From Pseudomonas sp. UMAB-08 (lineage in GTDB: Bacteria; Pseudomonadota; Gammaproteobacteria; Pseudomonadales; Pseudomonadaceae): a DNA stretch of 64,000 nucleotides. Position numbers and translations under genes: made by a program. A model generated the notes under the pieces. That model saw only the letters and a program-made list of their open reading frames with translations, was not told the origin of the DNA and ran no database searches. Location of the stretch: assembly GCF_900095225.1 (NCBI RefSeq), contig NZ_LT607415.1, positions 276,071-340,070 on the forward strand, read 5' to 3'. Shown piece by piece: positions 9,203 to 18,339 of the stretch. Position 1 is the stretch's first letter. Each line of letters opens with the position of its first letter.

Positions 9203-10975
9203 TCAACCGAATGTAAATGCGTAGGCCTGGACGCCGGGGTCGAGGAATTCAATGGCAAAGGTGTGATCGATAATGGGTCCTGCCTGGCGTACCAGCTGAT
9301 AAAGGCGCTGTTCGGTCACCGTGCCGTCACCATTGGGCGCGATGTCAGTACCGTGATCCTCACCGGGCGCCGTGCCGTCGATGCTGACCCGAAAGCGCAC
9401 AGGTTTGCCGTCGGGCCCCGGGCCGAGAACCAGGTGCAGGTCTCGCGCATGAAAGCGATAGACGATACGGCCGGGGGCGTGTTCAAGGACGACCTGTTCA
9501 GGTTTGGCCGTCCACGTGCCGACCAGTCCCCATTGGTTCAGGAGCGGTTGCACCGGGGTGACGTAGGTCTGGGCCTTGTCCGCCACTTCATCGCCTGCCG
9601 ACGCGAAGTTCTGTGCACGCGCGTAACCCAGATAGGTTTCGGGCGAGCTTACCTCCGCATCATCTGCGGCCATCTGGACGCCTTGAGCATCGGCAGCCGT
9701 GACCATGCCTCGGGCAACATTTGTATGGCCGGCTTCTGCCAGCAATTGTTGGATGACGCGCTCAGACTGCGCGTAGTTACCCTCACCAAAATGGTGGTAA
9801 CGAATATTGCCTTGAGCGTCGATAAAGTAATGCGCTGGCCAATACTGATTGTTGAAGCCACGCCAGATCGCGTAGTCGTTGTCGAGGGCGACCGGGTAAT
9901 TGATACCCAGATCACGCACCGCTTTGCGCACGTTATCGACGTCTCGTTCAAAGGCAAATTCGGGCGCGTGCACGCCGATCACCACCAAACCCTGATCATG
10001 GTATTTCTTCGCCCAAGCGTTGACGTAAGGCAGGCTGCGCAGGCAGTTGATGCAGGAATATGTCCAGAAGTCGATGACCACGACTTTGCCCTTCAGCTCT
10101 GCGGCGGTGAGCGGGGCAGCGTTCAGCCATGTAACCGCGCCGGAGAGGTCGGGCAACGAGCCTTCTACCGGCAGGTTCAGGGCTGAGTCGGCGACGTCCT
10201 TAAGACTCACGCTCATCGTGACGCCGCTCGGGCTGCTTTCGCTCGGTGCAACCGGCGACAGGGTATTGAGCAGCTTTTGCTCAAGTCCGGCTGTCGCCAC
10301 GCTGGATACGTTGGTCAGCAGCCCTGTGTCCAGCCCCAGCGCGATAGCGACGACGCCGATTAGCATGGCGATGCCCAGGCCTTGACGCAGCCATTCGCCG
10401 GCACCCAATGAGCGTTTCATGGCGGTAAACAGCTTGCCGCCGATGAGCAAGGCAAACGCGAGCGAGGTGGCAGCCCCCGCGGCATAGGCCAACAGCAACA
10501 GGGTTGTGCCAACACTGGCGCCATGCAGCGCCGCGCCGGTGAGTACCAGGCCCAGGATGGGACCGGCACAAGGTGCCCATAACAGACCGGTGGCAACCCC
10601 GAGTAAAAACGATGATTTGATGCTGGGTGGGCCACCCGGTGTTTGTGCCGATTGGGAAAGACGGTCTCCCGCCGAGACCAGCGGGCGTGTCAAACGCTCG
10701 GCCAAATGGGGCATCAACAGGGTCAAGCTGAAGAATGCCATCAGCGCGACGGCCAGCCAGCGTCCATATTGGTTGGCCTGCACCACCCAGCCACCGCCGA
10801 CGGCCGCCAGGGTGGCGACCGCTGCGAACGTCAACGCCATGCCGCACAATAGCGGCAGGCCACTGCGCCGGAACGGCTCGCCTGAGCGGGCGAATACGAA
10901 GGGCAGCACCGGCAGAATGCAGGGGCTGAGAATGGTCAGCACGCCCCCTAGGTACGACAAGATGATTAATAGCAT
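9203..10975 (-). CDS. dipZ: DipZ-type disulfide reductase: CcdA membrane domain fused to thioredoxin-like domain
   Basis: 590 residues. Residues 1–225 form a CcdA-like electron-transfer membrane domain with the conserved cysteines in SPCILP and WAPCAGPI. Residues about 270–410 are a TlpA/thioredoxin-like domain with the redox pair C308-I-N-C311 (YSCINCLR). A C-terminal domain follows, as in actinobacterial and proteobacterial DipZ proteins. DipZ passes reducing power from cytoplasmic thioredoxin to the periplasm. Lying between msrB and msrA with gaps of 41 and 61 bp, it is the obvious reductant supply for both. Confidence 0.88.
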   Translation of the reverse strand: MLLIILSYLGGVLTILSPCILPVLPFVFARSGEPFRRSGLPLLCGMALTFAAVATLAAVGGGWVVQANQYGRWLAVALMAFFSLTLLMPHLAERLTRPLVSAGDRLSQSAQTPGGPPSIKSSFLLGVATGLLWAPCAGPILGLVLTGAALHGASVGTTLLLLAYAAGAATSLAFALLIGGKLFTAMKRSLGAGEWLRQGLGIAMLIGVVAIALGLDTGLLTNVSSVATAGLEQKLLNTLSPVAPSESSPSGVTMSVSLKDVADSALNLPVEGSLPDLSGAVTWLNAAPLTAAELKGKVVVIDFWTYSCINCLRSLPYVNAWAKKYHDQGLVVIGVHAPEFAFERDVDNVRKAVRDLGINYPVALDNDYAIWRGFNNQYWPAHYFIDAQGNIRYHHFGEGNYAQSERVIQQLLAEAGHTNVARGMVTAADAQGVQMAADDAEVSSPETYLGYARAQNFASAGDEVADKAQTYVTPVQPLLNQWGLVGTWTAKPEQVVLEHAPGRIVYRFHARDLHLVLGPGPDGKPVRFRVSIDGTAPGEDHGTDIAPNGDGTVTEQRLYQLVRQAGPIIDHTFAIEFLDPGVQAYAFTFG

Positions 10976-11016
10976 GTGGCTGAATCCTTTTTAGTCGCTG
11001 TGGGCTGAGTCATGGC

Positions 11017-11532
11017 TCATGCCGAACCAGGCTTGAATGTCATGGCCACGCCGTTCATGCAGTAGCGCAGCCCGGTCGGTTCGGGGCCGTCATCGAACAC
11101 ATGGCCCAGATGGCCGCCGCAACGACGGCAGTGCACTTCGGTGCGGACCATGCCAAGCGCCATGTCGCGTGTTTCTGCGACGGCATGTTCGAGCGGGGCA
11201 TAAAAGCTTGGCCAACCGGTGTGACTCTCGAATTTGGTGCTGGAGGAAAACAACTCAAGCTGGCACCCGGCACAGGCAAAACGTCCGCTCCGGTGTTCAT
11301 TGTTGAGCGGGCTGCTGCCGGGCCGTTCGGTTGCGCTATGGCGCAGCACCTCGAATTGATCTGCCGAGAGTAGCGCGCGCCACTCGGCCTCGGTGTGGGC
11401 CACCTCGAAGACTTCGCTGGCCCTGGCCGTTCCGCCTGACGTCGCGGCGAGGGCGCGCCAGTTGAGGAGTCCTGTCGCCGCAAGGGCGACGCCAGCCGTG
11501 CTGCAAAAAAGAAACCATCGTCTGGATTGCAT
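11017..11532 (-). CDS. msrB: Peptide methionine sulfoxide reductase MsrB, exported (Tat-like signal)
   Basis: About 171 residues from ATG 11532, with an AGGTGATC ribosome site; a GTG three codons upstream overlaps that site. The leader SRRWFLF followed by a hydrophobic stretch resembles a twin-arginine signal. The MsrB domain has two zinc CxxC pairs (CAGC, CRRC), GGHLGHVFDDGP, and the catalytic cysteine in LRYCMNG (Cys158). MsrB reduces methionine-R-sulfoxide, complementing MsrA. It is the first gene of the msrB–dipZ–msrA operon and diverges from a two-component system. Confidence 0.9.
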   Translation of the reverse strand: MQSRRWFLFCSTAGVALAATGLLNWRALAATSGGTARASEVFEVAHTEAEWRALLSADQFEVLRHSATERPGSSPLNNEHRSGRFACAGCQLELFSSSTKFESHTGWPSFYAPLEHAVAETRDMALGMVRTEVHCRRCGGHLGHVFDDGPEPTGLRYCMNGVAMTFKPGSA

Positions 11533-11702
11533 AGGGATCACCTGGAAGGCGTGGGCGTTGTGTCATTGTTTTTCGCGCGCAGTCACCAAGTCCTCACGCA
11601 AAGTTAAATTAATTGTGATAAATGGATTCGATGGAATCTTGCACAATGGCGTTCCCGCCGCGTCCCCCGCGCGCCGGAACCACTCATTCCAGAAGGCTGA
11701 TA
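11533..11702. promoter_or_regulatory. Divergent promoter region, msrB operon / two-component system
   Basis: 170 bp with an AT-rich core near 11600–11635 between divergent msrB and the response regulator. It should carry both promoters and the regulator's binding site. I did not find a clean direct repeat. Confidence 0.5.
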
Positions 11703-12425
11703 ATGGATGCGCCAAAACGTGTATTGATTGTCGAAGATGACCTGCAGCTCGCCGGCTTGTTGCGCCTGCATTTGCAGGACGAAGGCTACGCAGTGACGCA
11801 TTGCGCCGATGGCAATGCGGGGTTGGCGCAGCTTGAACAAGGTGGCTGGGATGCCCTGATCCTGGACTTGATGCTGCCGGGTGTGGACGGTCTGGAGATC
11901 TGCCGGCAAGCCCGTGCCATGGCTCGCTATACGCCAATCATCATCACCAGTGCCCGGTCCAGCGAAATGCATCGCGTGCTCGGGCTCGAGCTCGGTGCCG
12001 ACGATTATCTGGCCAAACCGTTTTCGATGCTGGAACTGGCGGCACGGGTCAAGGCGCTGCTGCGCAGGGTAGACGCCCTGGAAAAAAACATGAGGACGGT
12101 CGCCGGCAAGATCGAGCTTAACGGGGTGACGCTGGACCCAGTGACGCGTCAGGCTGAGGTCGATGGTAAATACCTTGAACTCACACCACGTGAATTCGAC
12201 CTGTTGTATTTTTTTGTGAAAAATCCCGGGAAGGTTTTTTCACGCATGGACTTGCTCAATCAGGTGTGGGGCTACAAGCACGATGGCTATGAACATACCG
12301 TCAACACCCACATCAATCGTCTGCGCGCAAAAGTCGAAGCTGATCCGGCGGAACCCAGTCGCATCCTGACCGTTTGGGGCCTGGGTTATCGTTTCTCGCC
12401 GGACCGCGTGAGGCCGGCTGAATGA
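11703..12425 (+). CDS. OmpR/PhoB-family response regulator
   Basis: 240 residues. The receiver domain has the acidic pocket E11-D12-D13, phosphoacceptor D55 (ILDLMLPG) and K105 (LAKPF). The C-terminal winged helix contains LTPREFDLLYFFVKNPGKVF and the RILTVWGLGYRF ending. Start at ATG 11703, with AGAAGG six bases upstream. It overlaps the sensor kinase by ATGA, so the two are translationally coupled. Its divergence from msrB makes the methionine-sulfoxide repair operon the likely target, perhaps in response to oxidative or hypochlorite stress (inference). Confidence 0.9.
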   Translation: MDAPKRVLIVEDDLQLAGLLRLHLQDEGYAVTHCADGNAGLAQLEQGGWDALILDLMLPGVDGLEICRQARAMARYTPIIITSARSSEMHRVLGLELGADDYLAKPFSMLELAARVKALLRRVDALEKNMRTVAGKIELNGVTLDPVTRQAEVDGKYLELTPREFDLLYFFVKNPGKVFSRMDLLNQVWGYKHDGYEHTVNTHINRLRAKVEADPAEPSRILTVWGLGYRFSPDRVRPAE

Positions 12426-13885
12426 ACCTGACGCTATTACAACGGCTGTCCGTAGCGTTCGCAATCTTGCTGTTAGCCTGCTGTGGGGCATCGGCCTGGT
12501 TGCAGATCCGCGCCAACGACCTGCATGAAAAAGAAGTGGTGCAAGGCTTGTCGCGTGGTTTGGCCGACAGTATCGCCCGCGACAACAACATGATCGGCGC
12601 CAGTAATCTCAAGGTTGAGGACATCCGCAGGCTGTTCAGCAAATTAATGAACGTCAATCCCAGCGTCGAAGTCTACTTGCTGGACAGCACCGGCCGTATC
12701 ACCGGGGATGATGCGCCAGCCGGTCATCTGAAGCGTGACCGCGTCGATCTCAACCCTCTGCATCGCTTGCTGGACGGACAGCCGCTGCCAATCCTCGGCG
12801 ACGATCCGCGCAGTGTCGACGGTCAAAAGGTGTTCAGCGTCGCCGCGCTGCACGATGGCGGCCAGGATCTGGGCTACCTCTACGTGGTGCTGATGGGTGA
12901 GGCGCATGACCGCATTTCAGCTCAGGTGGCCGCCAGCTCGGTGCTGCGCACGACGTTGTGGTCCATGGCGCTGGTCGCGCTGCTGGGTCTTGTGGCGGGG
13001 CTGATGGCGTTTCGGTTGATTACCCGGCCGCTGCGGCGCCTGACCGACACCATGCGCCATTTCGATACTCAGGCGGAGCCGGTCGCGTTGCCGGTAACCG
13101 CAGAAGATGGGGCCAGTCGACGCGATGAAATAGCCGTGCTTGAGGCCAGTTTTAGCCAGATGGCGGCTCGGATTGCCGAGCAATGGCGCACCCTGACGCA
13201 GCTGGATCAAGACCGACGCGAACTGGTGGCGAATATTTCCCATGACTTGCGCACGCCGTTGGCGTCGTTGCATGGCTATCTGGAAACCCTCTCGTTCAAG
13301 GGCGCAACACTGAACGAGGCCGAGCGACAGCGCTATCTCGCTGCAGCCTTGAGTCAGAGCGACAACGTACGTCAACTGGCGCAGGCTTTGTTCGAGCTGG
13401 CCCGGCTGGAGCATGGCGCCGTGCAACTGGTGGTCGAAGATTTTTCGCTCTCCGACTTGATTCAGGACGTCTTTCAGAAATTCGAATTGATGGCTGAAGC
13501 CAGGCAGTCGCGGTTGGTGGCGGTATTACCGCGCTCGTCGTCCATGGTGTCGGCCGACCTGGGCATGATCGAGCGGGTACTGACTAACCTGATCGACAAC
13601 GCGATCCGGCATACCCCCTCGGGCGGGACCATCGAGGTGGCGCTCAAGCATGAGGCGGGCAAAGTCATCGTCACGGTCAGTGATACCGGGCCGGGTATTC
13701 CCGCACGACTGCTGGAAAACCTGTTCCGACGGCCTTTCAGTCAGGCGGGCGACCGGCGCTCCGGTGGCCTTGGGCTGCTGATCGTTCGGCGCATTTTGCA
13801 ACTGCACGACGCTCAGATTCGTCTGCTGTCCGCGCCCGGAAAAGGCGCGACTTTTTGTTTCGAACTGACGGCGGCGGGGGCTTAG
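12422..13885 (+). CDS. Sensor histidine kinase partner of the response regulator
   Basis: 487 residues. The N-terminal membrane segment (about 10–28) and a second at about 175–200 enclose a periplasmic sensing domain of roughly 150 residues. A HAMP linker follows (about 195–250), then the HisKA dimer with phosphoacceptor H274 in NISHDLRTPLASLHG, and an ATPase domain with NLIDNAIRHTP, SDTGPGIP and GGLGLLI. The overlap with the response regulator gives a cognate pair. The stop overlaps the convergent LysR gene by 4 bp. The signal sensed is not visible from sequence. Confidence 0.9.
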   Translation: MNLTLLQRLSVAFAILLLACCGASAWLQIRANDLHEKEVVQGLSRGLADSIARDNNMIGASNLKVEDIRRLFSKLMNVNPSVEVYLLDSTGRITGDDAPAGHLKRDRVDLNPLHRLLDGQPLPILGDDPRSVDGQKVFSVAALHDGGQDLGYLYVVLMGEAHDRISAQVAASSVLRTTLWSMALVALLGLVAGLMAFRLITRPLRRLTDTMRHFDTQAEPVALPVTAEDGASRRDEIAVLEASFSQMAARIAEQWRTLTQLDQDRRELVANISHDLRTPLASLHGYLETLSFKGATLNEAERQRYLAAALSQSDNVRQLAQALFELARLEHGAVQLVVEDFSLSDLIQDVFQKFELMAEARQSRLVAVLPRSSSMVSADLGMIERVLTNLIDNAIRHTPSGGTIEVALKHEAGKVIVTVSDTGPGIPARLLENLFRRPFSQAGDRRSGGLGLLIVRRILQLHDAQIRLLSAPGKGATFCFELTAAGA

Positions 13886-14811
13886 CCGAGCGCCGGTGCC
13901 GCGTCGTCGGTTGTCACTTCGGGCGCATCCGGCATCAAGGTTGCGATCAGCGCGCGCACCGTGCCTGGCAAGGCGTCCAGTTCGCGGACCAGGATACTGC
14001 GCTCGCGAATCGCCCAGGGTTCGTCGAGTTCGACAATCGCCAGTTGCATGGTGCGGCTGTGCCGGGCAGCGGCAGACTCGGGAATGATGCCAATGCCCAC
14101 GCCGGCTTCGACCATGCGGCAGATGGCCTCGAAGCTGGACACCTGAATCCGCAGCGACAGGTTTTGCCCCAGCCGCTCGACATGGTCACGCAGGAAACTC
14201 AGGAGCGTGCTGCCTTCGTGCAGGCCAATATGCTGGAAGGCCAGGGTCTGTTTGAGGGTCACCGGTTTCGGCCCGGCCAGCGTATGCCCCACGGGGACGG
14301 CCAGCACCAGACGGTCGGTACTGAAGTGCATCACCTGTAAGCCAGCGGCTTCCACCGGACCGGCAATAATGCCCATGTCGGTGGTGCCATCGAGCACGCC
14401 GCGCACGATGTCCCGCGAAAGGCGTTCCTGCAGGTCGACGGTTACCCCTGGTCGTTTCGCCAGAAAACCTGCCAGCACTTCCGGCAGAAACTCGGTCACT
14501 GCTGTGGTGTTGGCGAAGATGCGGATGTGCCCGGCTGAATCGGTGCCGTAGCGGGTGAATTCGGATTTCAGGTAATCCACTTGGCGCATCACCAGTCGCG
14601 CATGCTTGAGCAGGCGATGACCGGCGGGTGTCAGCTCTACACCACGGCTGTCACGGTACAGCAGGCGAGTATCGAATTGGCTTTCCAGTGCCTTGATCCG
14701 GGCGCTGGCCGCCGCCGGTGACAGAAACGCTCGCCGCGCACCCTGGGTCAGACTTGGCGATTCGCCAATGTGGATGAACAGGCGCAGGTCAGCCAGATCG
14801 AAGTGCATCAT
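13882..14811 (-). CDS. LysR-family regulator of itaconate catabolism (RipR/ItcR-like)
   Basis: 309 residues: N-terminal helix-turn-helix (LADLRLFIHIGESPSLTQGA with SPAAASARIKALE) and a periplasmic-binding-like effector domain. It diverges from ich, as does the LysR gene I recall next to the itaconate cluster of P. aeruginosa. The palindrome at 14829–14851 lies 18 bp upstream of its start, and a matching copy sits upstream of dctP, so it probably controls both units. The effector is probably itaconate or its CoA ester (inference). Confidence 0.85.
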   Translation of the reverse strand: MMHFDLADLRLFIHIGESPSLTQGARRAFLSPAAASARIKALESQFDTRLLYRDSRGVELTPAGHRLLKHARLVMRQVDYLKSEFTRYGTDSAGHIRIFANTTAVTEFLPEVLAGFLAKRPGVTVDLQERLSRDIVRGVLDGTTDMGIIAGPVEAAGLQVMHFSTDRLVLAVPVGHTLAGPKPVTLKQTLAFQHIGLHEGSTLLSFLRDHVERLGQNLSLRIQVSSFEAICRMVEAGVGIGIIPESAAARHSRTMQLAIVELDEPWAIRERSILVRELDALPGTVRALIATLMPDAPEVTTDDAAPALG

Positions 14812-14828
14812 CGTCTCCCATTTTTATT

Positions 14829-14851
14829 AGCGTTCAGCATTTATGAACGCT
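14829..14851. promoter_or_regulatory. Itaconate operator 1: AGCGTT-N11-AACGCT palindrome
   Basis: Extended arms AGCGTTCA and TGAACGCT surround a 7-nt spacer and contain the LysR T-N11-A core. A conserved block AAAATGCAAATTCTC follows at 14860–14874. The same arrangement recurs at 20569 upstream of dctP, which supports function. Confidence 0.75.
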
Positions 14852-14933
14852 GGCTTACGAAAATGCAAATTCTCAGAATGCCCAGCGCCTTGCATTATCC
14901 CGGCATAACAACAACTGGCAAGGGGGAACCCGC

Positions 14934-15761
14934 ATGAGTGCTTCAGATTTTAGTGCCTGGCTTGGACGCACCGAAGAGGCCCAGGATCAACTGAGTCGCA
15001 ACCTGATCAAACGCATCGCTGCGACCTTCGGCGAAGAGGCTCCTGCTCACGGCGCGGCCCTGCCGCCGCTCTGGCAATGGTGCTTCTTTCAGGAACCGCT
15101 GGCTGAATCCTTACTCGGTACGGACGGTCATCCGGCACGCGGCGGCTTTCTGCCCCCGGCCGACAACCGCAATCGCATGTGGGCCGGCGGTCGTATCGAG
15201 TTTTTCGAACCGCTGCGGGTCGGCGCCGACGCCCATCGACTGTCGACCATCACCCATATCGAAGAAAAACACGGCCGTACTGGCGCGTTGTTGTTCGTCA
15301 CGGTGCGTCACGATTACTCCCAGGACGGTCGACTGGCGATTCGCGAAGAACAGGACATCGTTTACCGCGAGCCCAACCCTCCGAAGCAAAGCGGCGGCGA
15401 CGAGGTCCCTAAGGGCGACTGGAGTGAAACCGTTGCGCCAACCTCGACCTTGCTGTTCCGCTATTCCGCCGTGACCTTCAACGGCCACCGCATCCATTAC
15501 GACTACCCCTATGTCACCGATACCGAAGGCTATTCCGGCCTGGTGGTGCACGGTCCGATGATCGCCACCTTAAGCCTGCGTGCGTTCTGCCGGGCCAACC
15601 CTGAGGCGCGTCTGCGCCATTTCAGCTATCGCGGCGTGCGTCCGTTGATTGCCCCACAACCGTTCAGCGTGGGCGGCCGCCTGCTTGAACCCGGCAAGGC
15701 GCAGTTATGGGCCGGCAATGATGCCGGTATCGCCCAAAGCGCTGAAGTCGATTTCGACTAA
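14934..15761 (+). CDS. ich: Itaconyl-CoA hydratase (MaoC/hot-dog family)
   Basis: 275 residues, a double hot-dog hydratase of the mesaconyl/itaconyl-CoA hydratase type. N-terminal FSAWLGRTEEAQD and PLWQWCFFQ are shared with that family, and the hydratase motif FNGHRIHYDYPY is near residue 183. It hydrates itaconyl-CoA to (S)-citramalyl-CoA, the second step of itaconate degradation. An AGGGGGA ribosome site lies six bases before ATG. It is first in the catabolic operon, followed by the acyl-CoA dehydrogenase gene. Mesaconyl-CoA or 3-methylfumaryl-CoA hydratase are alternatives by sequence alone; the cluster decides. Confidence 0.87.
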   Translation: MSASDFSAWLGRTEEAQDQLSRNLIKRIAATFGEEAPAHGAALPPLWQWCFFQEPLAESLLGTDGHPARGGFLPPADNRNRMWAGGRIEFFEPLRVGADAHRLSTITHIEEKHGRTGALLFVTVRHDYSQDGRLAIREEQDIVYREPNPPKQSGGDEVPKGDWSETVAPTSTLLFRYSAVTFNGHRIHYDYPYVTDTEGYSGLVVHGPMIATLSLRAFCRANPEARLRHFSYRGVRPLIAPQPFSVGGRLLEPGKAQLWAGNDAGIAQSAEVDFD

Positions 15762-15821
15762 ATCCAGTGGACAGTCCCATTAGATAAGCGCGTGTCCGTG
15801 CAGACCCATGAGAGCCAATCG

Positions 15822-16985
15822 ATGAACCCCAACGACAATGAAGAACTGAATGCCATCCGCGAAGGCGTGCGCGCCTTGTGTGCTGAATTCGATGCCGCTT
15901 ACTGGCGCAAAGTCGATGAAGAAAAGGGCTTTCCTGAAGCTTTCGTCAAGGCGCTGACCGATGCCGGCTGGCTGGCGGCGCTGATTCCGACTGAATACGG
16001 CGGCTCGGGTCTGGGCCTGGCCGAAGCGTCGGTAATCCTTGAAGAAGTGAACCGCTGCGGCGGCAACTCCGGCACCGTTCACGGCCAGATGTACAACATG
16101 TTTACCCTGTTGCGCCACGGCAGTGATGCCCAGAAAAGCTATTACCTGCCGAAACTGGCCAGCGGTGAATTGCGCCTGCAATCCATGGCCGTCACCGAGC
16201 CCACCACCGGCACCGACACCACCAAGATCAAGACCACTGCGGTGAAGCAGGGCAACAAGTACGTGATCAACGGTCAGAAAGTCTGGATCTCCCGAGTCCA
16301 GCATTCGGACCTGATGATCTTGCTGGCGCGCACCACACCGTTGGCTGACGTAAAGAAGAAATCCGAAGGCATGTCGATCTTTCTTGTCGACCTGCGCGAG
16401 GCCATTGGCAACGGTCTGACCGTTCAGCCCATCGCCAACATGGTCAATCACGAGACCAACGAGTTGTTCTTCGACAACCTGGAATTGCCTCTGGACAGCC
16501 TGATCGGCGAGGAAGGCAAAGGCTTTCGCTACATCCTTGATGGCTTGAATGCCGAGCGCACGCTGATTGCCGCCGAATGTATCGGTGATGGCCGCTGGTT
16601 CATCGAGAAAGCCAGCGCTTATGCCCGAGATCGGGTGGTGTTCGGGCGGCCCATCGGGCAGAACCAGGGCGTGCAATTCCCGATTGCCGAAGCGCACATC
16701 GAGATCGAAGCCGCCGACCTGATGCGCTGGCGCGCCTGCGAGGAATACGACAGCGGCAAAAATGCCGGGGCCAGCGCCAACATGGCCAAATACCTGGCGG
16801 CCAAGGCGTCCTGGGAAGCGGCCAATGCGTGCCTGCAAACCCACGGCGGTTTTGGTTTCGCCTGTGAATATGACGTCGAGCGCAAGTTCCGCGAAACCCG
16901 TCTGTATCAGGTCGCGCCAATCTCGACCAACCTGATTTTGTCCTACGTCGCCGAGCATTTGCTCGACCTGCCACGCAGTTTCTGA
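15822..16985 (+). CDS. Acyl-CoA dehydrogenase family protein of the itaconate cluster
   Basis: About 387 residues from ATG 15822; a GTG ten codons earlier in frame is possible but has no ribosome site. The fold is recognisable from AVTEPTTGTDTTKIKTTA, INGQKVWISR, the ERTLIAAE segment and the THGGFGFACEYDVERKFRETR motif. The usual catalytic glutamate before the final helix (YEGT in canonical enzymes) appears as VAPIST here, so the base may be elsewhere or absent. Its step in itaconate breakdown is not established; it may handle a related C5 acyl-CoA. Confidence 0.85.
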   Translation: MNPNDNEELNAIREGVRALCAEFDAAYWRKVDEEKGFPEAFVKALTDAGWLAALIPTEYGGSGLGLAEASVILEEVNRCGGNSGTVHGQMYNMFTLLRHGSDAQKSYYLPKLASGELRLQSMAVTEPTTGTDTTKIKTTAVKQGNKYVINGQKVWISRVQHSDLMILLARTTPLADVKKKSEGMSIFLVDLREAIGNGLTVQPIANMVNHETNELFFDNLELPLDSLIGEEGKGFRYILDGLNAERTLIAAECIGDGRWFIEKASAYARDRVVFGRPIGQNQGVQFPIAEAHIEIEAADLMRWRACEEYDSGKNAGASANMAKYLAAKASWEAANACLQTHGGFGFACEYDVERKFRETRLYQVAPISTNLILSYVAEHLLDLPRSF

Positions 16986-16995
16986 GGCGCCGATC

Positions 16996-18339
16996 ATGAG
17001 CCATACCCAAGCATTGGCCGGCTTCCTGGCCGACCTGAACGACGAGCAGGTGCCAGACGCCGTGCTCGACCGCACCGAAGACTTGTTTCTCGACTGGCTG
17101 GGCTCGGCGCTGGCCAGCCAGGGTTCGCACCCGATCCCGCTGTTCGAGCGTTATGCGCAGCGCATGGGGCCAGCCGATGGCCCGGCGAAAATTCTGGTGA
17201 ACGGCCGTGGCACCTCGGCGTATTTCGCCGCGCTGGTCAACGCTGCTTCTTCGCACCTTGTCGAGCAGGACGACCTGCACAACAGCTCGGTGCTGCACCC
17301 GGCTACGGTGGTGTTCCCCGCCGTGCTGGCGGCGGCTCAGGACCTGGGCAAGTCCGGTCGCGAGTTGTTGCTGGCCTCAGTGGCCGGCTATGAGGCCGGA
17401 ATTCGCATCGGCGAGTTCATGGGCCGTTCTCACTACAAGATTTTCCATACCACGGCCACGGTCGGCACCCTCGCGGCCGCCGTTGCGGTCGGCAAGTTGC
17501 TGGGCTTCGACAAAGAGCAGTTCATCAACCTGCTTGGCAACGCGGGCACTCAGGCCGCCGGGTTGTGGGAGTTTTTGCGCGACGCCGCCGACTCGAAACA
17601 ACTGCACACCGCCAAAGCTGCTGCCGATGGTTTACTCGCGGCGTACATGACTCTGGATGGCCTGACCGGCGCGCGCAATATCCTCGAGGGTGATCAAGGC
17701 ATGGCCGCAGGGATGTCCAGCGATGCTGATCCGAGCAAGCTGTCCGACCGGTTGGGCAGCCGTTGGGCGCTGGCCGAGACCTCGTTCAAGTTCCACGCCT
17801 CGTGCCGGCACACCCATCCGGCCGCTGATGCGTTGCTGCTTCTGATGCAGCGCGAGGGCCTGACCCACGATCAGATCGAGCATGTCACCACCCGTGTGCA
17901 TCAGGCCGCTATCGATGTGCTGGGACGGGTTGTGGTTCCGCAAACGGTGCATCAGGCCAAGTTCTCGATGGGCGCAGTACTCGGGTTAATTGCAGTGCAT
18001 GGCAAAGCGCAATTGACCGAGTTTCAGGCGTTTGCCCTGACTGACCCTGCCGTGGCAGCGTTCCGTGAGAAGGTCAGCATGGCGCTGGACCGTGAGGTCG
18101 ACGGAGCCTATCCGGCGCGCTGGTTGGGGCGTGTGATCGTCACCACGATGGACGGCCGCACCTTGACCGCAGCCATCGACGAGCCCAAGGGCGATCCAGG
18201 CAACACCCTGTCGCGGCCTGAGCTGGAAGACAAATTTCAGCGTCTGCTGGCGTTTTCTGGCGCACGCACGCCGGAGCAGGGCCGAGCGCTGATTGAAAAG
18301 GTCTGGCGGCTGCGCGATGCGGCGGAGGTAACCCTATGA
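16996..18339 (+). CDS. MmgE/PrpD-family dehydratase/isomerase-like protein
   Basis: 447 residues of the MmgE/PrpD family (2-methylcitrate dehydratase, cis-aconitate decarboxylase relatives). Visible landmarks are LFLDWLGSALA, the SSHLVEQDDLHNSSVLHPATVV segment (quoted in part), GVAGYEAGIRIGEF-like text and FKFHASCRHTHPAADAL. It sits 10 bp after the dehydrogenase and overlaps ict by ATGA, so it is cotranscribed. Because cis-aconitate decarboxylase, which makes itaconate, is also in this superfamily, a role in a C5/C6 di- or tricarboxylate side reaction is plausible but unproven. Confidence 0.85.
   Translation: MSHTQALAGFLADLNDEQVPDAVLDRTEDLFLDWLGSALASQGSHPIPLFERYAQRMGPADGPAKILVNGRGTSAYFAALVNAASSHLVEQDDLHNSSVLHPATVVFPAVLAAAQDLGKSGRELLLASVAGYEAGIRIGEFMGRSHYKIFHTTATVGTLAAAVAVGKLLGFDKEQFINLLGNAGTQAAGLWEFLRDAADSKQLHTAKAAADGLLAAYMTLDGLTGARNILEGDQGMAAGMSSDADPSKLSDRLGSRWALAETSFKFHASCRHTHPAADALLLLMQREGLTHDQIEHVTTRVHQAAIDVLGRVVVPQTVHQAKFSMGAVLGLIAVHGKAQLTEFQAFALTDPAVAAFREKVSMALDREVDGAYPARWLGRVIVTTMDGRTLTAAIDEPKGDPGNTLSRPELEDKFQRLLAFSGARTPEQGRALIEKVWRLRDAAEVTL

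Noticed and set aside
15780..17075. Minus-strand open frame (about 431 codons) opposite the acyl-CoA dehydrogenase
   Set aside because: Antisense artefact of GC-rich codon bias; the plus strand carries clear acyl-CoA dehydrogenase motifs.
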